Shown here piece after piece: positions 18,377 to 27,380 of a stretch of DNA of 64,000 nt. The position numbers and the translations under genes are program-made. The notes under the pieces were generated by a model. It had not been told where the DNA came from. It saw only the letters and a list, made by a program, of their open reading frames with translations, and made no database searches. Each line of letters opens with the position of its first letter. Within the stretch, counting starts at the first letter, position 1. This DNA comes from Prochloron sp965198675. Its GTDB lineage: Bacteria; Cyanobacteriota; Cyanobacteriia; Cyanobacteriales; Prochloraceae. The stretch covers positions 682,001 to 746,000 of the forward strand of contig OZ240666.1 of NCBI GenBank assembly GCA_965198675.1, written 5' to 3'.

Positions 18377-20323
18377 ATGGATAGGTCAAACAACCACCAA
18401 CCAACAAACCTAGACCGAATTCCCCCAGAACCGGGAGTTTATTTCATGTACAATAGTAAGGGAGAGATTCTGTATATTGGCAAATCCAAAAAACTAAGCA
18501 CCCGGGTCCGTTCCTATTTTCGCCCTTCCCAACCCCTAACCCCTCGTATAGGGATAATGGTTTCCCTTGTAACATCAATTGAATTCATCGTCACGGATAC
18601 AGAAGCAGAAGCTTTAGCATTAGAAGCAAACCTCATTCAAGAACATCAACCTTATTATAACATTCTCCTCAAAGATGACCAAAAATATCCCTACGTCTGC
18701 ATTACCTGGTCCGAAGACTATCCTCGTATCTTCATTACCCGTAAACGAAGACGGGGAAATAAGGAAGATAAATACTACGGTCCCTATGTAGATAGTCGTT
18801 CCCTAAGAGCTACCTTAGAGCTAATCAAGAGTATTTTTCCTCTCCGTCAGCGTCAGCGACCTTTATTTAAAGACCGTCCTTGTCTCAATTATGACCTAGG
18901 TAATTGTCCTGGGGTTTGTCAAGAGTTAATTTCCCCCACAGCATATCGCCAAACCGTAGCTAAAGTAGCCATGGTGTTCCAAGGAAGGACCGGGGAATTA
19001 CTGAATTTATTACAAACCCAGATGGAAAAAGCGGCAACAGAGTTAAACTTTGAAAAAGCAGCTCTCATTAGAGATAGGATTGAAGCTTTAAAGACATTGA
19101 ATCAATCCCAAAAAGTCTGCTTACCCAAAGATACCATTTCCCGAGATGCTATTGCCTTAGCAGCAGACCAACAACACTGTTGTATTCAATTATTTCAAAT
19201 TCGCGGTGGTCGCTTAGTGGGACGTTTGGGCTTTTTCGCTCAAATATTATCCCCCCGGGGGGGTCAGGAGATAAACCACAAGGAAGAGGATCCCCCCTTA
19301 CCCCCCTTGACTAAGGGGGGGGGTTTTGGAGCAGCTATGAAATTATCCCCTCCTCACCAAGATACACAATCAGGAGAAATTTTGCAACGAGTTCTGACAG
19401 AACATTACAGTACAGCAGATCCCATGGAAATACCTTCAGAAATTCTCCTTCAGTATTCATTACCAGATGCAGAAATCATAGCTCAATGGTTGAGGGAGCG
19501 CAAGGGTCGCCAAGTGAAACTCCTTACCCCCCAGCGACAGGAGAAAGCAGAATTGATTGAAATGGTAGCTCGCAATGCTCGACACGAGCTAGAAAGTACC
19601 CAACGCAACCTCCAACGGGATCGGGACGCATTAGAGGATTTAAAAGCAATTTTGCATTTAGCTCATTTACCACGACGCATTGAAGGTTACGATATCTCTC
19701 ATATCCAGGGATCTAATGCAGTGGGATCCCAAGTAGTATTTATAGATGGAGTTCCTGCTAAACAATATTATCGCCATTACAAAATCCAAAATCCTGGAGT
19801 TTACAGTTCTCACTCCGATGATTTTGCTAGTTTGGCAGAGGTAATGAGTCGTCGCTTCCGGAAATGGGATGAGGGGAAGGAGGACAAACCAGATATTGTT
19901 ATGATAGACGGTGGTAAAGGTCAACTGGGAGCAGCAGTCGCTGTCTTAGAGACTTTGAATGTCCTAGTAGACGTGCAGATAGTCAGTTTAGCCAAACAGC
20001 GAGAAGAGATATTTGTACCTGCTTCATCTCACCCTTTACCTACCAATGCAGAACAACCGGGAGTGCAACTATTGCGCCGAGTGAGGGATGAAGCTCATCG
20101 GTTTGCAGTCAGTTTCCACCGTCAGCAGAGGTTAAAGCAAGGAAGGCGATCTGTTTTAGATGAAATTTCTGGTTTGGGTTGGCAACGACAGAAACAATTA
20201 TTAGCCCATTTCCACTCTGTTGATTATATCAGACAAGCGTCGGTGGAACAATTAACAGAGGTTCTTGGTATTGGTGAGAGTTTAGCACAGACAATTTATA
20301 ATCATTTTCATCAAAATATATAG
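18377..20323 (+). CDS. uvrC: Excinuclease ABC subunit C (UvrC)
   Basis: Makes both incisions in nucleotide excision repair with UvrAB. Domain order is as expected: GIY-YIG nuclease at the N-terminus (PGVYFMYNSKGEILYIGKS), the Cys-rich CLNYDLGNCPGVC, the UVR motif (NFEKAALIRDRIEAL), the RNase H-like nuclease region (IEGYDISHIQGS, DIVMIDGGKGQL) and the C-terminal tandem HhH (SVEQLTEVLGIGESLAQTI). At 648 residues it is slightly long. The extra residues near 295-330, containing DPPLPPLTKGGG, are encoded by an inserted palindromic repeat that keeps the frame. Confidence 0.97.
   Translation: MDRSNNHQPTNLDRIPPEPGVYFMYNSKGEILYIGKSKKLSTRVRSYFRPSQPLTPRIGIMVSLVTSIEFIVTDTEAEALALEANLIQEHQPYYNILLKDDQKYPYVCITWSEDYPRIFITRKRRRGNKEDKYYGPYVDSRSLRATLELIKSIFPLRQRQRPLFKDRPCLNYDLGNCPGVCQELISPTAYRQTVAKVAMVFQGRTGELLNLLQTQMEKAATELNFEKAALIRDRIEALKTLNQSQKVCLPKDTISRDAIALAADQQHCCIQLFQIRGGRLVGRLGFFAQILSPRGGQEINHKEEDPPLPPLTKGGGFGAAMKLSPPHQDTQSGEILQRVLTEHYSTADPMEIPSEILLQYSLPDAEIIAQWLRERKGRQVKLLTPQRQEKAELIEMVARNARHELESTQRNLQRDRDALEDLKAILHLAHLPRRIEGYDISHIQGSNAVGSQVVFIDGVPAKQYYRHYKIQNPGVYSSHSDDFASLAEVMSRRFRKWDEGKEDKPDIVMIDGGKGQLGAAVAVLETLNVLVDVQIVSLAKQREEIFVPASSHPLPTNAEQPGVQLLRRVRDEAHRFAVSFHRQQRLKQGRRSVLDEISGLGWQRQKQLLAHFHSVDYIRQASVEQLTEVLGIGESLAQTIYNHFHQNI
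19250..19326. repeat. Palindromic C/G-tract repeat inserted in uvrC
   Basis: A C-run/G-run palindrome (CCCCCCTTGACTAAGGGGGG core at 19301-19320, preceded by another C6/G7 block at 19251-19263). Similar elements are usually intergenic in cyanobacteria. Here it is translated as DPPLPPLTKGGG between two UvrC domains without disturbing the frame. Confidence 0.8.
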
Positions 20324-20509
20324 GAACCTTACCCACAAATGGCCAAGAAAAAATCTGATATCAGCACTAAGCGACTCATAAGTTTAGCGCCCAATGATTG
20401 ATTCACCCTGGGTTTTGTCAAGAATTGTAGCAAATTCCTGCTTAGCTTCGGTTCCGGAAACATATTTCATGATAATTTATTCGTTTTGTGATATTAGACT
20501 CATTATGGC

Positions 20510-20605
20510 ATGTTTTTCCTCTTTTGGCGCATACCGTGTAAATGATTGGGCATAATTACCCATTCATCATGTTATAATTCTAATCTTATTTTAGGTGATC
20601 GCTCC
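20510..20605 (-). pseudogene. RAYT transposase remnant
   Basis: About 80 bases closely match the interior of the RAYT gene at 21418-21768; ACCGTGTAAATGATTGGGCA and the following ATAATTACCCATTCATCATG are shared. It is a decayed second copy of the same transposase. The remainder of 20324-20677 holds heptamer-like repeats and no gene. Confidence 0.65.
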
Positions 20606-20677
20606 TCGTAAACCCTCTTCCTGACTGGTGTTGTGGTTGTTACCCACTGGTAACTGGTTACTGCTCACTGGTTACTG

Positions 20678-21100
20678 TTATAGCACATCATTTACCCAGC
20701 ACAAATAAGCTGTTAGTGGTGAACCTTTCATTGCATTTATGAACCGCTTATCTGCTGTCACCATTTGACATTTTTGCCTAACTGCAAGGGTGAGATAAAC
20801 GCAGTCATATACAGCTTGTTGCACTTGCACTGCAATTTCTAGGGCGGAGGAAATTAAGTATTTAGACTGGTGAATCTCTAAAGAGGTGATGGCAATTTGG
20901 TTTAAGTTAAATTGAGCTTCTTCTATAGTTAGTGAACGAAAACGAACCTGCTTCCAGAAAATATTTCCTATTTCTGAGAAGAAAAAATCTGGCACTAAAA
21001 GGGTATAGAAGTTATTCAAAAGTCGAGATGCAGCTTCTGAGTGAATTTCTGGCAATACCCATTTTACAGCAACATTTGCATCCACCACAAATTTGGTCAA
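20678..21100 (-). CDS. PIN-domain toxin (VapC family)
   Basis: 140-residue PIN ribonuclease, the toxin of a type II pair. Acidic active-site positions are visible: Asp in VVDANVAVKW, Glu in FFSEIGNIFW, Asp in AVYDCVYLTLA and Asp in MVTADKRF. Its ATG overlaps the antitoxin stop by four bases, typical of coupled translation. The gene ends close to a heptamer array at 20640-20680. Confidence 0.92.
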   Translation of the reverse strand: MTKFVVDANVAVKWVLPEIHSEAASRLLNNFYTLLVPDFFFSEIGNIFWKQVRFRSLTIEEAQFNLNQIAITSLEIHQSKYLISSALEIAVQVQQAVYDCVYLTLAVRQKCQMVTADKRFINAMKGSPLTAYLCWVNDVL

Positions 21101-21351
21101 AGTTGACGCTCCTTTCGCAAAAATTCAGTACTGTCTCTAAAAATTCGTCCTTCATATTTTTCCCGCACTTTAGTTAGTCTTTGTCTTGCTGCGGAGAGGG
21201 TTTCTTTTCTTGGTGGGAAGGTTTCGGAAGATACTGCTTCCTCTATAATTTCCTTGAGTTGTTCTGTCAGGTTTCTCCCTTGAATAGTACCACGGAGTTG
21301 GAGTTTTTCAACTACGATTGGATCTAAGTTTTCAATAATAATCTGTGTCAT
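21097..21351 (-). CDS. Antitoxin of the PIN-toxin pair (FitA/Arc-type)
   Basis: 84 residues with an N-terminal ribbon-helix-helix-like segment (TQIIIENLDPIVVEKLQLR) and an acidic/basic C-terminal tail that would occupy the toxin's active site. It precedes and overlaps the toxin gene. By family knowledge the complex binds and represses its own promoter, which should lie in 21352-21417. Confidence 0.88.
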   Translation of the reverse strand: MTQIIIENLDPIVVEKLQLRGTIQGRNLTEQLKEIIEEAVSSETFPPRKETLSAARQRLTKVREKYEGRIFRDSTEFLRKERQL

Positions 21352-21417
21352 TGTTTATTGGTTATACAGTGTTTCTCAAATTATAACAATAAAAGGTATC
21401 ATATTTTATCTTTTTTG

Positions 21418-21768
21418 TCAGCCCCTTACTCTTGAGGAGATTAGATTCTCGGTGGGTAGGAGAGTAGAGGGTGGGCGCATACCATGGGGGCGCCCACCCA
21501 CGTTTGTGCGCCCACCGCCATTGGTGTGGGTTTCGGTTATCATGACAATACCGTGTAAATGATTGGGCATAATTACCCATTCATCATGTTCTAATTCTAA
21601 TCGCATTTGAGGCGATCGCTCCCATTCCTGGGCAACAATTTTACCTATCCTATTTAGAATCATTTTACCATGGGATATTTCCCCAAATAAACACTGTTTT
21701 TGGTAGGTGCAAAGGGTAACAAAGTCGTAACCTTTGAGGCGGATTGAGCGACGGTATTGTGTTTTCAT
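21418..21768 (-). pseudogene. REP-associated tyrosine transposase (RAYT), truncated
   Basis: N-terminal 116 residues of a RAYT/TnpA-REP protein: RRSIRLKGYDFVTLCTYQKQ and the HUH-type motif VIMPNHLHGIVM. The catalytic Tyr region is missing because the frame ends early in repeat sequence (GGGRTNVGGRPHGMRPP). The gene sits among the palindromic repeats that such enzymes are known to mobilise. A second remnant lies 0.9 kb away. Confidence 0.85.
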
Positions 21769-22179
21769 AATATTACTTTATTATATGCAGCAAATTTTAG
21801 GGGCGCAAGGCTTGCGCCCTTCCCACGTTTGTATGCCTGGTGAGGGTTTTTGGCTAATTTTGTTTGGCGGGTGGGGTTATGGTCACTGGTTACTGTTTCA
21901 CTGATCCACTGTTATGGTTGGTGGGCGCGTGCCGTTGTTTGGTTGGTGGGCCCATGCCATGCGCCCCTACATTAACCGAAGGCGCGACTGGCGAATATTA
22001 CATAGTATTAACTTGGACGTTTAAATTATAGGGAGTGGAGATTGCTCCTGTGTTTTGGGACAAAATCTGGATCAAATAGGTTCCTCCTGTTAAGAAGGAG
22101 GTGAGGGTTGACACACAGTGACTGGTTTGTTGCCAAATAGCAATAATTGACAATTACAACTCGTCCATGTTATATTGGT
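21769..22179. other. Intergenic repeat-rich stretch without a gene
   Basis: Contains fragments such as GGTGGGCGCGTGCC and GGTGGGCCCATGCC and short heptamer-like pieces (GGTCACTGGTTACTG). No ORF with family features, tRNA or clear promoter is seen. Confidence 0.6.
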
Positions 22180-22370
22180 ACCAGCCTCGGAAGCTAGGCA
22201 TGGAATACGGCGTAAACCTTGCCGGCGTCACCAAGTTTTGCCTTTATATGCTGGAAAATATGAGCGAAAACCAAGCTCAAAATAAAACAAAGAGCGGCTA
22301 CTTTTTTAGTAACCGCATTGGGAGATAGCCCCTCTACTGGATTATTTCAGTAGTGCATTGGTGAGCAAAT
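22180..22370 (+). mobile_element. Decayed IS200/IS605-type 3' end (possible omega-RNA relic)
   Basis: This stretch shows patchy similarity to 39960-40130: a GGAAT-x-CG-CGTAA-CC block followed by CACCAA, then a terminal AGCCCC-CTACT ... TTTCAGTA ... GGTGAGC segment. I read both as right ends of TnpB-type elements, but the alignment was done by eye and is weak. Confidence 0.35.
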
Positions 22371-22381
22371 GCTAGCATTTG

Positions 22382-22721
22382 TTAACTAAAATCTATCGTA
22401 TCGGCAGTTGGCGTTGTACTTTCAACCAACGGCGCGAAAGTATCAGGAACTAACTCAAAAGTCAGAAGATTGGACAAGGCAAAATTGCCTCCCGTATCCG
22501 TCGCTCTTGCTTGAACTTCCACGGTGGTAGCATCGGGATCGTCGCTGAGGGCGATCGCCGCCAAACCAGGCTTTAACTTTACGACCCAACGGACAGCGAA
22601 TACCAAATTCTGTAAGCTTAAGCCATTTCCTAGGGTATGAAAGAGTGAACAATCCAGGTTGGCGATAGTTCGGTGGTTTTGGTCGGAAGTGAAGCTCCCC
22701 ACCCCGAAACAACTTTCCCAA
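22382..22721 (-). pseudogene. Chimeric remnant: TnpB fragment joined to an Ig-like surface-protein fragment
   Basis: From 22721 the frame reads a typical TnpB stretch (PPNYRQPGLFTLSYPRKW, GIRCPLGRKVKAWFG). Near 22565 the recognisable sequence jumps to another frame and becomes Ig/cadherin-like (VEVQARATDTGGNFALSNLL, FELVPDTFAPLVEST). Two unrelated decayed genes have been joined. No intact parent for either is in the window. Confidence 0.6.
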
Positions 22722-22779
22722 CCCTTTAAAGCTCTTGAAAGCTTCGACTACTCCGTATATAGGATAATGATGCAGATAA

Positions 22780-23084
22780 TAGCAAGATTATTTAACAAAA
22801 CTTAATATTCGAGTGGTAGAGTGGTAGGCATTGCCCATCAACCGGGCGCTATCGATGATTTTAGTCATCCTAAATAATCATGACTTTAATCGTAGAAATA
22901 TTTTTCCTGGAATTTTAATGGAAAAAAGTTAAGTCAGAACACTACGCCGAATTATTAAAAATCAAGTCGCTATGCAGCTTTTCACGATTGCAAAGCTTTG
23001 CGTAAGCGTCCCGCCCTTGGCGTCCCTTTACCCCGCCCGTAGCGCTATAGGTGGGCAATGCCCACCCTACAGAAATCATAACTC
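22780..23084. other. Intergenic stretch with palindromic repeats
   Basis: Holds AAAGCTTTGCGTAAGCGTCC and the CGCCCTTGGCGTCC family, then GTGGGCAATGCCCAC near 23050, before the 3' end of the kinase gene. No gene is seen. Confidence 0.6.
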
Positions 23085-26000
23085 CTAGGTTTCCATTTTA
23101 GTGAGAGTATCTTCCAGAACCTCGCCTTGAATCAGGCGATCAGCGGCATCCAGCAATACATCTTCCACATAAGGTTTCGTAAAGTAGCCTTTCGCACCTC
23201 GTTCGGTAGCAATACTACGATGGCGTTGTGCGCCGCGAGAAGTCAGCATTGCTACGGGAATTTGACTCAGTTGTGGGTCTTGTTGCAACCGCGACAGAAA
23301 ATCCAAACCATTCAGGCGGGGCATTTCGATATCGCAGAAGATAACATTAATATCATATCCGGCAGAATTGAGTTTTTTCCAGGCATCCTCACCATCTCGG
23401 GCTTGTTCCACTACGTAACCGGCACCCTTAAAGGTCATGGATAGCAGTTCTCGTACCGTTATAGAGTCATCAATAATCAGTACCTTCCGGACGCCTTTGG
23501 CGGGACGCTTACGCGGTTCTATTATTTCCGGTTCTTCTGGTTCTGGTTCCACTGACTTCTTGGTGCTTCCTGGAAGGAGAACTTCTCCTTTCATCATCCT
23601 CCGGGCGCCATCGATCAATACTTCTTCCAGATATGGTTTGGTAAAGTAACCGCTAGCTCCCAACTTAGTGGCCATTTGCTGATGTCGTTCTGCACCGCGA
23701 GAAGTGAGCATAGCTACGGGTAAAAGAGAGAGTGTGTCGTCTTTTTTAATCCGGGAGAGCAATTCTAAACCGTCCATGCGGGGCATTTCAATATCGCACA
23801 AGACGATGTCACAGGGTAAGCCGGAACGGAGTTTATCCCAGGCATCCTGACCGTCTCGGGCTTTTTCGACCCTGTAACCTGCTTTGGTAAAGGTCGTGGT
23901 CAGCAGTTCCCGCACCGTAATGGAGTCGTCCACGATTAGCACCATGGATTCTGTCTTGGTAGATATTAGTTCTGATTGTACTCCGTACAAATTACGCTGT
24001 AGTTCAAAGGGGGCGAAATCCTTGCGCATTCGTCCTTGAGCTATCTCTATCAGTTCCAGGACGTCGGCAATAGGCATGACTCGACCGTCCCCGAGAACCG
24101 TGGCGCCGGCAATGCCCGCAGGTTTAGGGATCGGTCCTTCAATTTGCTTGATGACGATTTCCTGTTCTCCCTCAATTTTATCTACCTGCACTGCTAAATA
24201 GGTGCCGGCGCTGCGAAGGATGACAATGGAGACTATTTCTTTTTCTCTTTGAGCGCCATAGATTTTTCCCCGACTGATTTTGCGATTGTAGGTGAGGAGA
24301 TTGGTCAAGGGGTGGAAAGGCAGGGTATTATTCCGCCAGCGAATGCATTTTTCCCCTTTACTATTTTCGATGATCTCATGAGAGGAGTAGTCTTGCATCT
24401 CTTCTACCCCGTCCAGAGGGAAAGCAATGCGAGCCTGATCCGATACACAGCAGAGAGCTTTACAAATACTCAGGGTGAGGGGGAGGCGAATGGTAAAGGT
24501 TGTTCCTTTGCCCATTTCCGAGTCGATAGAGACTGTCCCCCGAATTGCGCTCAAACTAGTGCGCACTACGTCCATACCCACCCCCCGACCGGAAAATTGG
24601 TCTGCTTCATCTTTGGTGGTGAAACCGAGGTGGAAAATTAGATCGTAGATTTCGTGAGAGAGCATGCTTCGAGCTTCTTCTTTGCTAATCAGTCTCTTCT
24701 CTATCGCCTTAGATTTCACTTTTTCCAAGTTGATTCCCGCTCCATCATCAGACACTGAAATTACCGTCTGATTACCTTGAATGAAGGCTTTAATGGTCAC
24801 GTTGCCTTTGGAGGGCTTGCCCCTTTGCGACCGTCTTTCTGGGATTTCGATGCCGTGAGTTATGGCATTGTTCACTAGGTGGGTCATGGGATCGTAAAGG
24901 TACTCCAAAATCATCTTGTCTACTAAGACATCCCGACCTTCTACGTGCAATTCTGCAAGTTTTTTCAATTTTAGGGATATCTCCCGCACTGCCCGACGGA
25001 GGCGAACGCAGGTTTGACCGAAGGGAACCATGCGGGCATTGGTCAATCCTTCTTGCAACTGGGTGGTTACTTGGCGAAAGTTTCTCGCTACTTGGTCCGT
25101 CTCATCTATTACAAATTCAAGATCTTCGGATGCCTCCTTTACCCTCACGATCAGCTCGATCATTTCCTGAGAGATCAAGTGGAAATTGCTAAAACGATCC
25201 ATTTCCAAGGGATCGTAGTCATGATTATTTGTGTTATTTGTAGTTGTGGTTTGGCTCGATAACGTCTGTTTCTCCTTGGGCTGGAAGTTATTGCTACTTG
25301 CTAGCAGAGCCTTTTCCAGAAGCGAGCGCTCGTACAAATCTTGCATCCGCGCCCCCAGGTCACTCAAGTTCTGCACCTGGTGGAGCAAATTATCCAGAAA
25401 TTGCCGCAGCCTTTTTTGGTCTTGTTCCAGGCTATTGCGGTTGACTACCAGTTCTCCCATCCAGTTGTTGAGATTGTCCAGTTGTTTGACCGGAACCCTC
25501 ATTGTTTGTTCAAAGCCTTTGGATTTTAAGGGGCGGGGTCTTTTAGACCGAGGTTCTGCGGCTTTCACCGCTGCTGGCACCCCCATAGTCAGGTTTGCTT
25601 CTTCTAATAATTCTTCTAAATCGCCGAACTCCGGAGCCGTTACCACCAAATTGGCTGCGGTCGGTTTTTCTCCTTTTTCGCCCTCACGACCCAGGTTAAT
25701 TGCGGTGGAAGTTAGGTCAATTTTTTGGGCTGGAGAGTCGATCTCTGCTTCTAACTGTTGGTAGTCTTTTTCTGACCACTTGGGATCTGGCAGTTGGTCG
25801 ATTAAGTCATCCAATTCGGCAAACTGCTCGTATACTAAGAGCGTTAGGGCTGCTTCTGAAGATATTTCCTCTCCTTTTGGCGGCGCTGTTGGCTCTTCAA
25901 ACAAGTCCCTCAACTCCAAATCTTCTTCTGCTACCGAAGACGTTTCTTCTGTAAATAGGTCCCCCAAGTCCAAATCTTCTTCTGCTACCGACGTCGTTTC

Positions 26001-26957
26001 TTCTGTAAATAGGTCCCCCAAGTCCAAATCTTCTTCTGCTACCGAAGACGTTTCTTCTGTAAATAGGTCCCCCAAGTCCAAATCTTCTTCTGCTACCGAC
26101 GTCGTTTCTTCTGTAAACAAGTCCCCCAAGTCCAAATCTTCTTCTGCTACCGAAGACGTTTCTTCTGTAAATAGGTCATCAATGTCCAAATCTTCTTCAA
26201 CCTCAGTGCTCTTGTGATCTGACACTGGTTCTTCTATTTCCTGGAAAGAGAAATCTTCACCAAACAACACCAGAGTATCTTTATTTACCACCGATTTGCT
26301 GCTCTTGCTTTTAGTGACCTTCTCTTTTTGTGCTGATGAATCTCCACCCAACAGGTCATCCAATGCCAAGTCCTGATTTAATTCCTCCCTCTCTTCATCT
26401 AATACTAGTTCCTCTTCAAAAGAGAAGCCTTCGCCAAATAAGATTAAGGTATCTTTGGTTGATATCTGCTCAAGGTATGAATCTGAATTATCTTCCCAGG
26501 AAGCTGATTCAGCTTTTTCCTCTTCCACGAAGTCTTCTTCTGAGGATCTCTCAGCCCCAGCTTCTTCCTCTAGTGCAGGGGATCGAAGGGAGAGTTCTTG
26601 CAGTTGGTCGCTGACTCTAATTTCATCCAGACGACCCGCTCTAACTAATTCCCCTGCTTGTTTTATTTCTTTAATAATAAGCTTTACTGAGGGGCGATAG
26701 GGGTTTTTGGGGGACGCTATCGCCCTTGCAGCAGTTGATACCAATTCGATCCAACTCTGGATTTTACTCGGTTTTCCCAGTTCAGCCAACTCTTGCAAAT
26801 GCTCCTTGAGCGCCTTGCGAGTGTCATTCCCGTAGCTCTGTTTAGATATCTCCCGGATACAAGCGAGGGAAGTTAGGACTTTTTGATAAAATTCTTCCTG
26901 CCAGGCGATCTTTCTGAGGTTTGTATTGGCTAAACTTGTGTATGCTTTACTTTTCAC
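23085..26957 (-). CDS. CheA-like hybrid histidine kinase with two receiver domains, no visible HPt
   Basis: 1290 residues in order: helical N-terminus; acidic repeat region (18-residue EEDLDLGDLFTEETSSVA units, about residues 255-365); CheA-type dimer region; HATPase_c (HLVNNAITHGIEIPERR, GRGVGMDVVRTSL); CheW-like domain; then two receiver domains, each with VDDSIT/IDDSIT, CDIEMPR and AMLTSRG. Such kinases normally begin with HPt domains bearing an HS/T-x-K-G motif. None is seen here, and the frame starts with GTG without a convincing ribosome site 51 bases from a truncated era gene. The N-terminus may therefore have been lost by deletion. It would act in taxis or pilus signalling. Confidence 0.88.
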   Translation of the reverse strand: MKSKAYTSLANTNLRKIAWQEEFYQKVLTSLACIREISKQSYGNDTRKALKEHLQELAELGKPSKIQSWIELVSTAARAIASPKNPYRPSVKLIIKEIKQAGELVRAGRLDEIRVSDQLQELSLRSPALEEEAGAERSSEEDFVEEEKAESASWEDNSDSYLEQISTKDTLILFGEGFSFEEELVLDEEREELNQDLALDDLLGGDSSAQKEKVTKSKSSKSVVNKDTLVLFGEDFSFQEIEEPVSDHKSTEVEEDLDIDDLFTEETSSVAEEDLDLGDLFTEETTSVAEEDLDLGDLFTEETSSVAEEDLDLGDLFTEETTSVAEEDLDLGDLFTEETSSVAEEDLELRDLFEEPTAPPKGEEISSEAALTLLVYEQFAELDDLIDQLPDPKWSEKDYQQLEAEIDSPAQKIDLTSTAINLGREGEKGEKPTAANLVVTAPEFGDLEELLEEANLTMGVPAAVKAAEPRSKRPRPLKSKGFEQTMRVPVKQLDNLNNWMGELVVNRNSLEQDQKRLRQFLDNLLHQVQNLSDLGARMQDLYERSLLEKALLASSNNFQPKEKQTLSSQTTTTNNTNNHDYDPLEMDRFSNFHLISQEMIELIVRVKEASEDLEFVIDETDQVARNFRQVTTQLQEGLTNARMVPFGQTCVRLRRAVREISLKLKKLAELHVEGRDVLVDKMILEYLYDPMTHLVNNAITHGIEIPERRSQRGKPSKGNVTIKAFIQGNQTVISVSDDGAGINLEKVKSKAIEKRLISKEEARSMLSHEIYDLIFHLGFTTKDEADQFSGRGVGMDVVRTSLSAIRGTVSIDSEMGKGTTFTIRLPLTLSICKALCCVSDQARIAFPLDGVEEMQDYSSHEIIENSKGEKCIRWRNNTLPFHPLTNLLTYNRKISRGKIYGAQREKEIVSIVILRSAGTYLAVQVDKIEGEQEIVIKQIEGPIPKPAGIAGATVLGDGRVMPIADVLELIEIAQGRMRKDFAPFELQRNLYGVQSELISTKTESMVLIVDDSITVRELLTTTFTKAGYRVEKARDGQDAWDKLRSGLPCDIVLCDIEMPRMDGLELLSRIKKDDTLSLLPVAMLTSRGAERHQQMATKLGASGYFTKPYLEEVLIDGARRMMKGEVLLPGSTKKSVEPEPEEPEIIEPRKRPAKGVRKVLIIDDSITVRELLSMTFKGAGYVVEQARDGEDAWKKLNSAGYDINVIFCDIEMPRLNGLDFLSRLQQDPQLSQIPVAMLTSRGAQRHRSIATERGAKGYFTKPYVEDVLLDAADRLIQGEVLEDTLTKMET
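25921..26190. repeat. 54-bp coding minisatellite in the kinase gene
   Basis: Five 54-bp units coding for EEDLDLGDLFTEETSSVA-type repeats, with a degenerate sixth unit at 25867-25920. Serine and threonine versions alternate, suggesting duplication of a 108-bp double unit. The complementary strand is also free of stops here, which creates a false antisense ORF. Confidence 0.95.
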
Positions 26958-27008
26958 TGCTAATTGACTGCTGGGGAACCAGAGTATTTTAAGTTTTTTG
27001 ACTTTGCA

Positions 27009-27265
27009 CTAGGATTTGCGGGCATTTTCTACCAAGACTTTCCCCAGTTGATGATGGGGTTTGTGGATCCCCGGGGTATCCACAAAAATTAACTGTGCTT
27101 CTTTGGTTGTGAGAATACCTCGCAAGCGGTTGCGGGTTGTCTGGGGGACGGGGGAAGTAATGGCGATTTTTTCCCCTACCAGTTGATTCATTATCGTAGA
27201 TTTGGTCTACCGATAATACCCACAAATCCAGATCTGAATCCTTCTGGCGCTTCAGGAATTAATTG
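27009..27265 (-). pseudogene. era: 5' fragment of the GTPase gene era
   Basis: The fragment reads IPEAPEGFRSGFVGIIGRPN, then after a frame change MNQLVGEKIAITSPVPQTTR and FVDTPGIHKPHHQLGKVLVENAR, which is the N-terminal G domain of Era. The P-loop (normally GRPNVGKST) is destroyed: the DNA reads as if 10 bases between two AAAT repeats were deleted. Everything after about residue 80 is missing. Era is generally essential for 30S maturation, so an intact copy must exist elsewhere. Confidence 0.88.
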
Positions 27266-27380
27266 TTGGTTTTCGGTTGTTGGTTATCTCCCACTTTGCC
27301 TCTCTGACTTGCTCCCTACTATTATAGGGGAAGGAGATAAAATCTGGGGTGCTAACTTCTCATGGTACACGGTACGTGTT

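Noticed and set aside
22180..22370. A riboswitch or functional structured RNA
   Set aside because: The similarity to 39960-40130 and the terminal GGTGAGC segment fit an insertion-element end better, and no gene lies suitably downstream.
23127..24641. Plus-strand ORFs within the kinase gene
   Set aside because: Shadows of the receiver and kinase domains, with no independent start signals or family similarity.
25780..26217. Antisense ORF across the kinase acidic repeat
   Set aside because: The frame is a by-product of the 54-bp repeat being stop-free on both strands; the protein is Ser/Lys simple sequence without family features.
27183..27380. Long N-terminal extension of the phytol-kinase-like protein
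   Set aside because: The extra 66 residues overlap the era remnant and show no membrane or family pattern; the ATG at 27381 starts right before the first helix.
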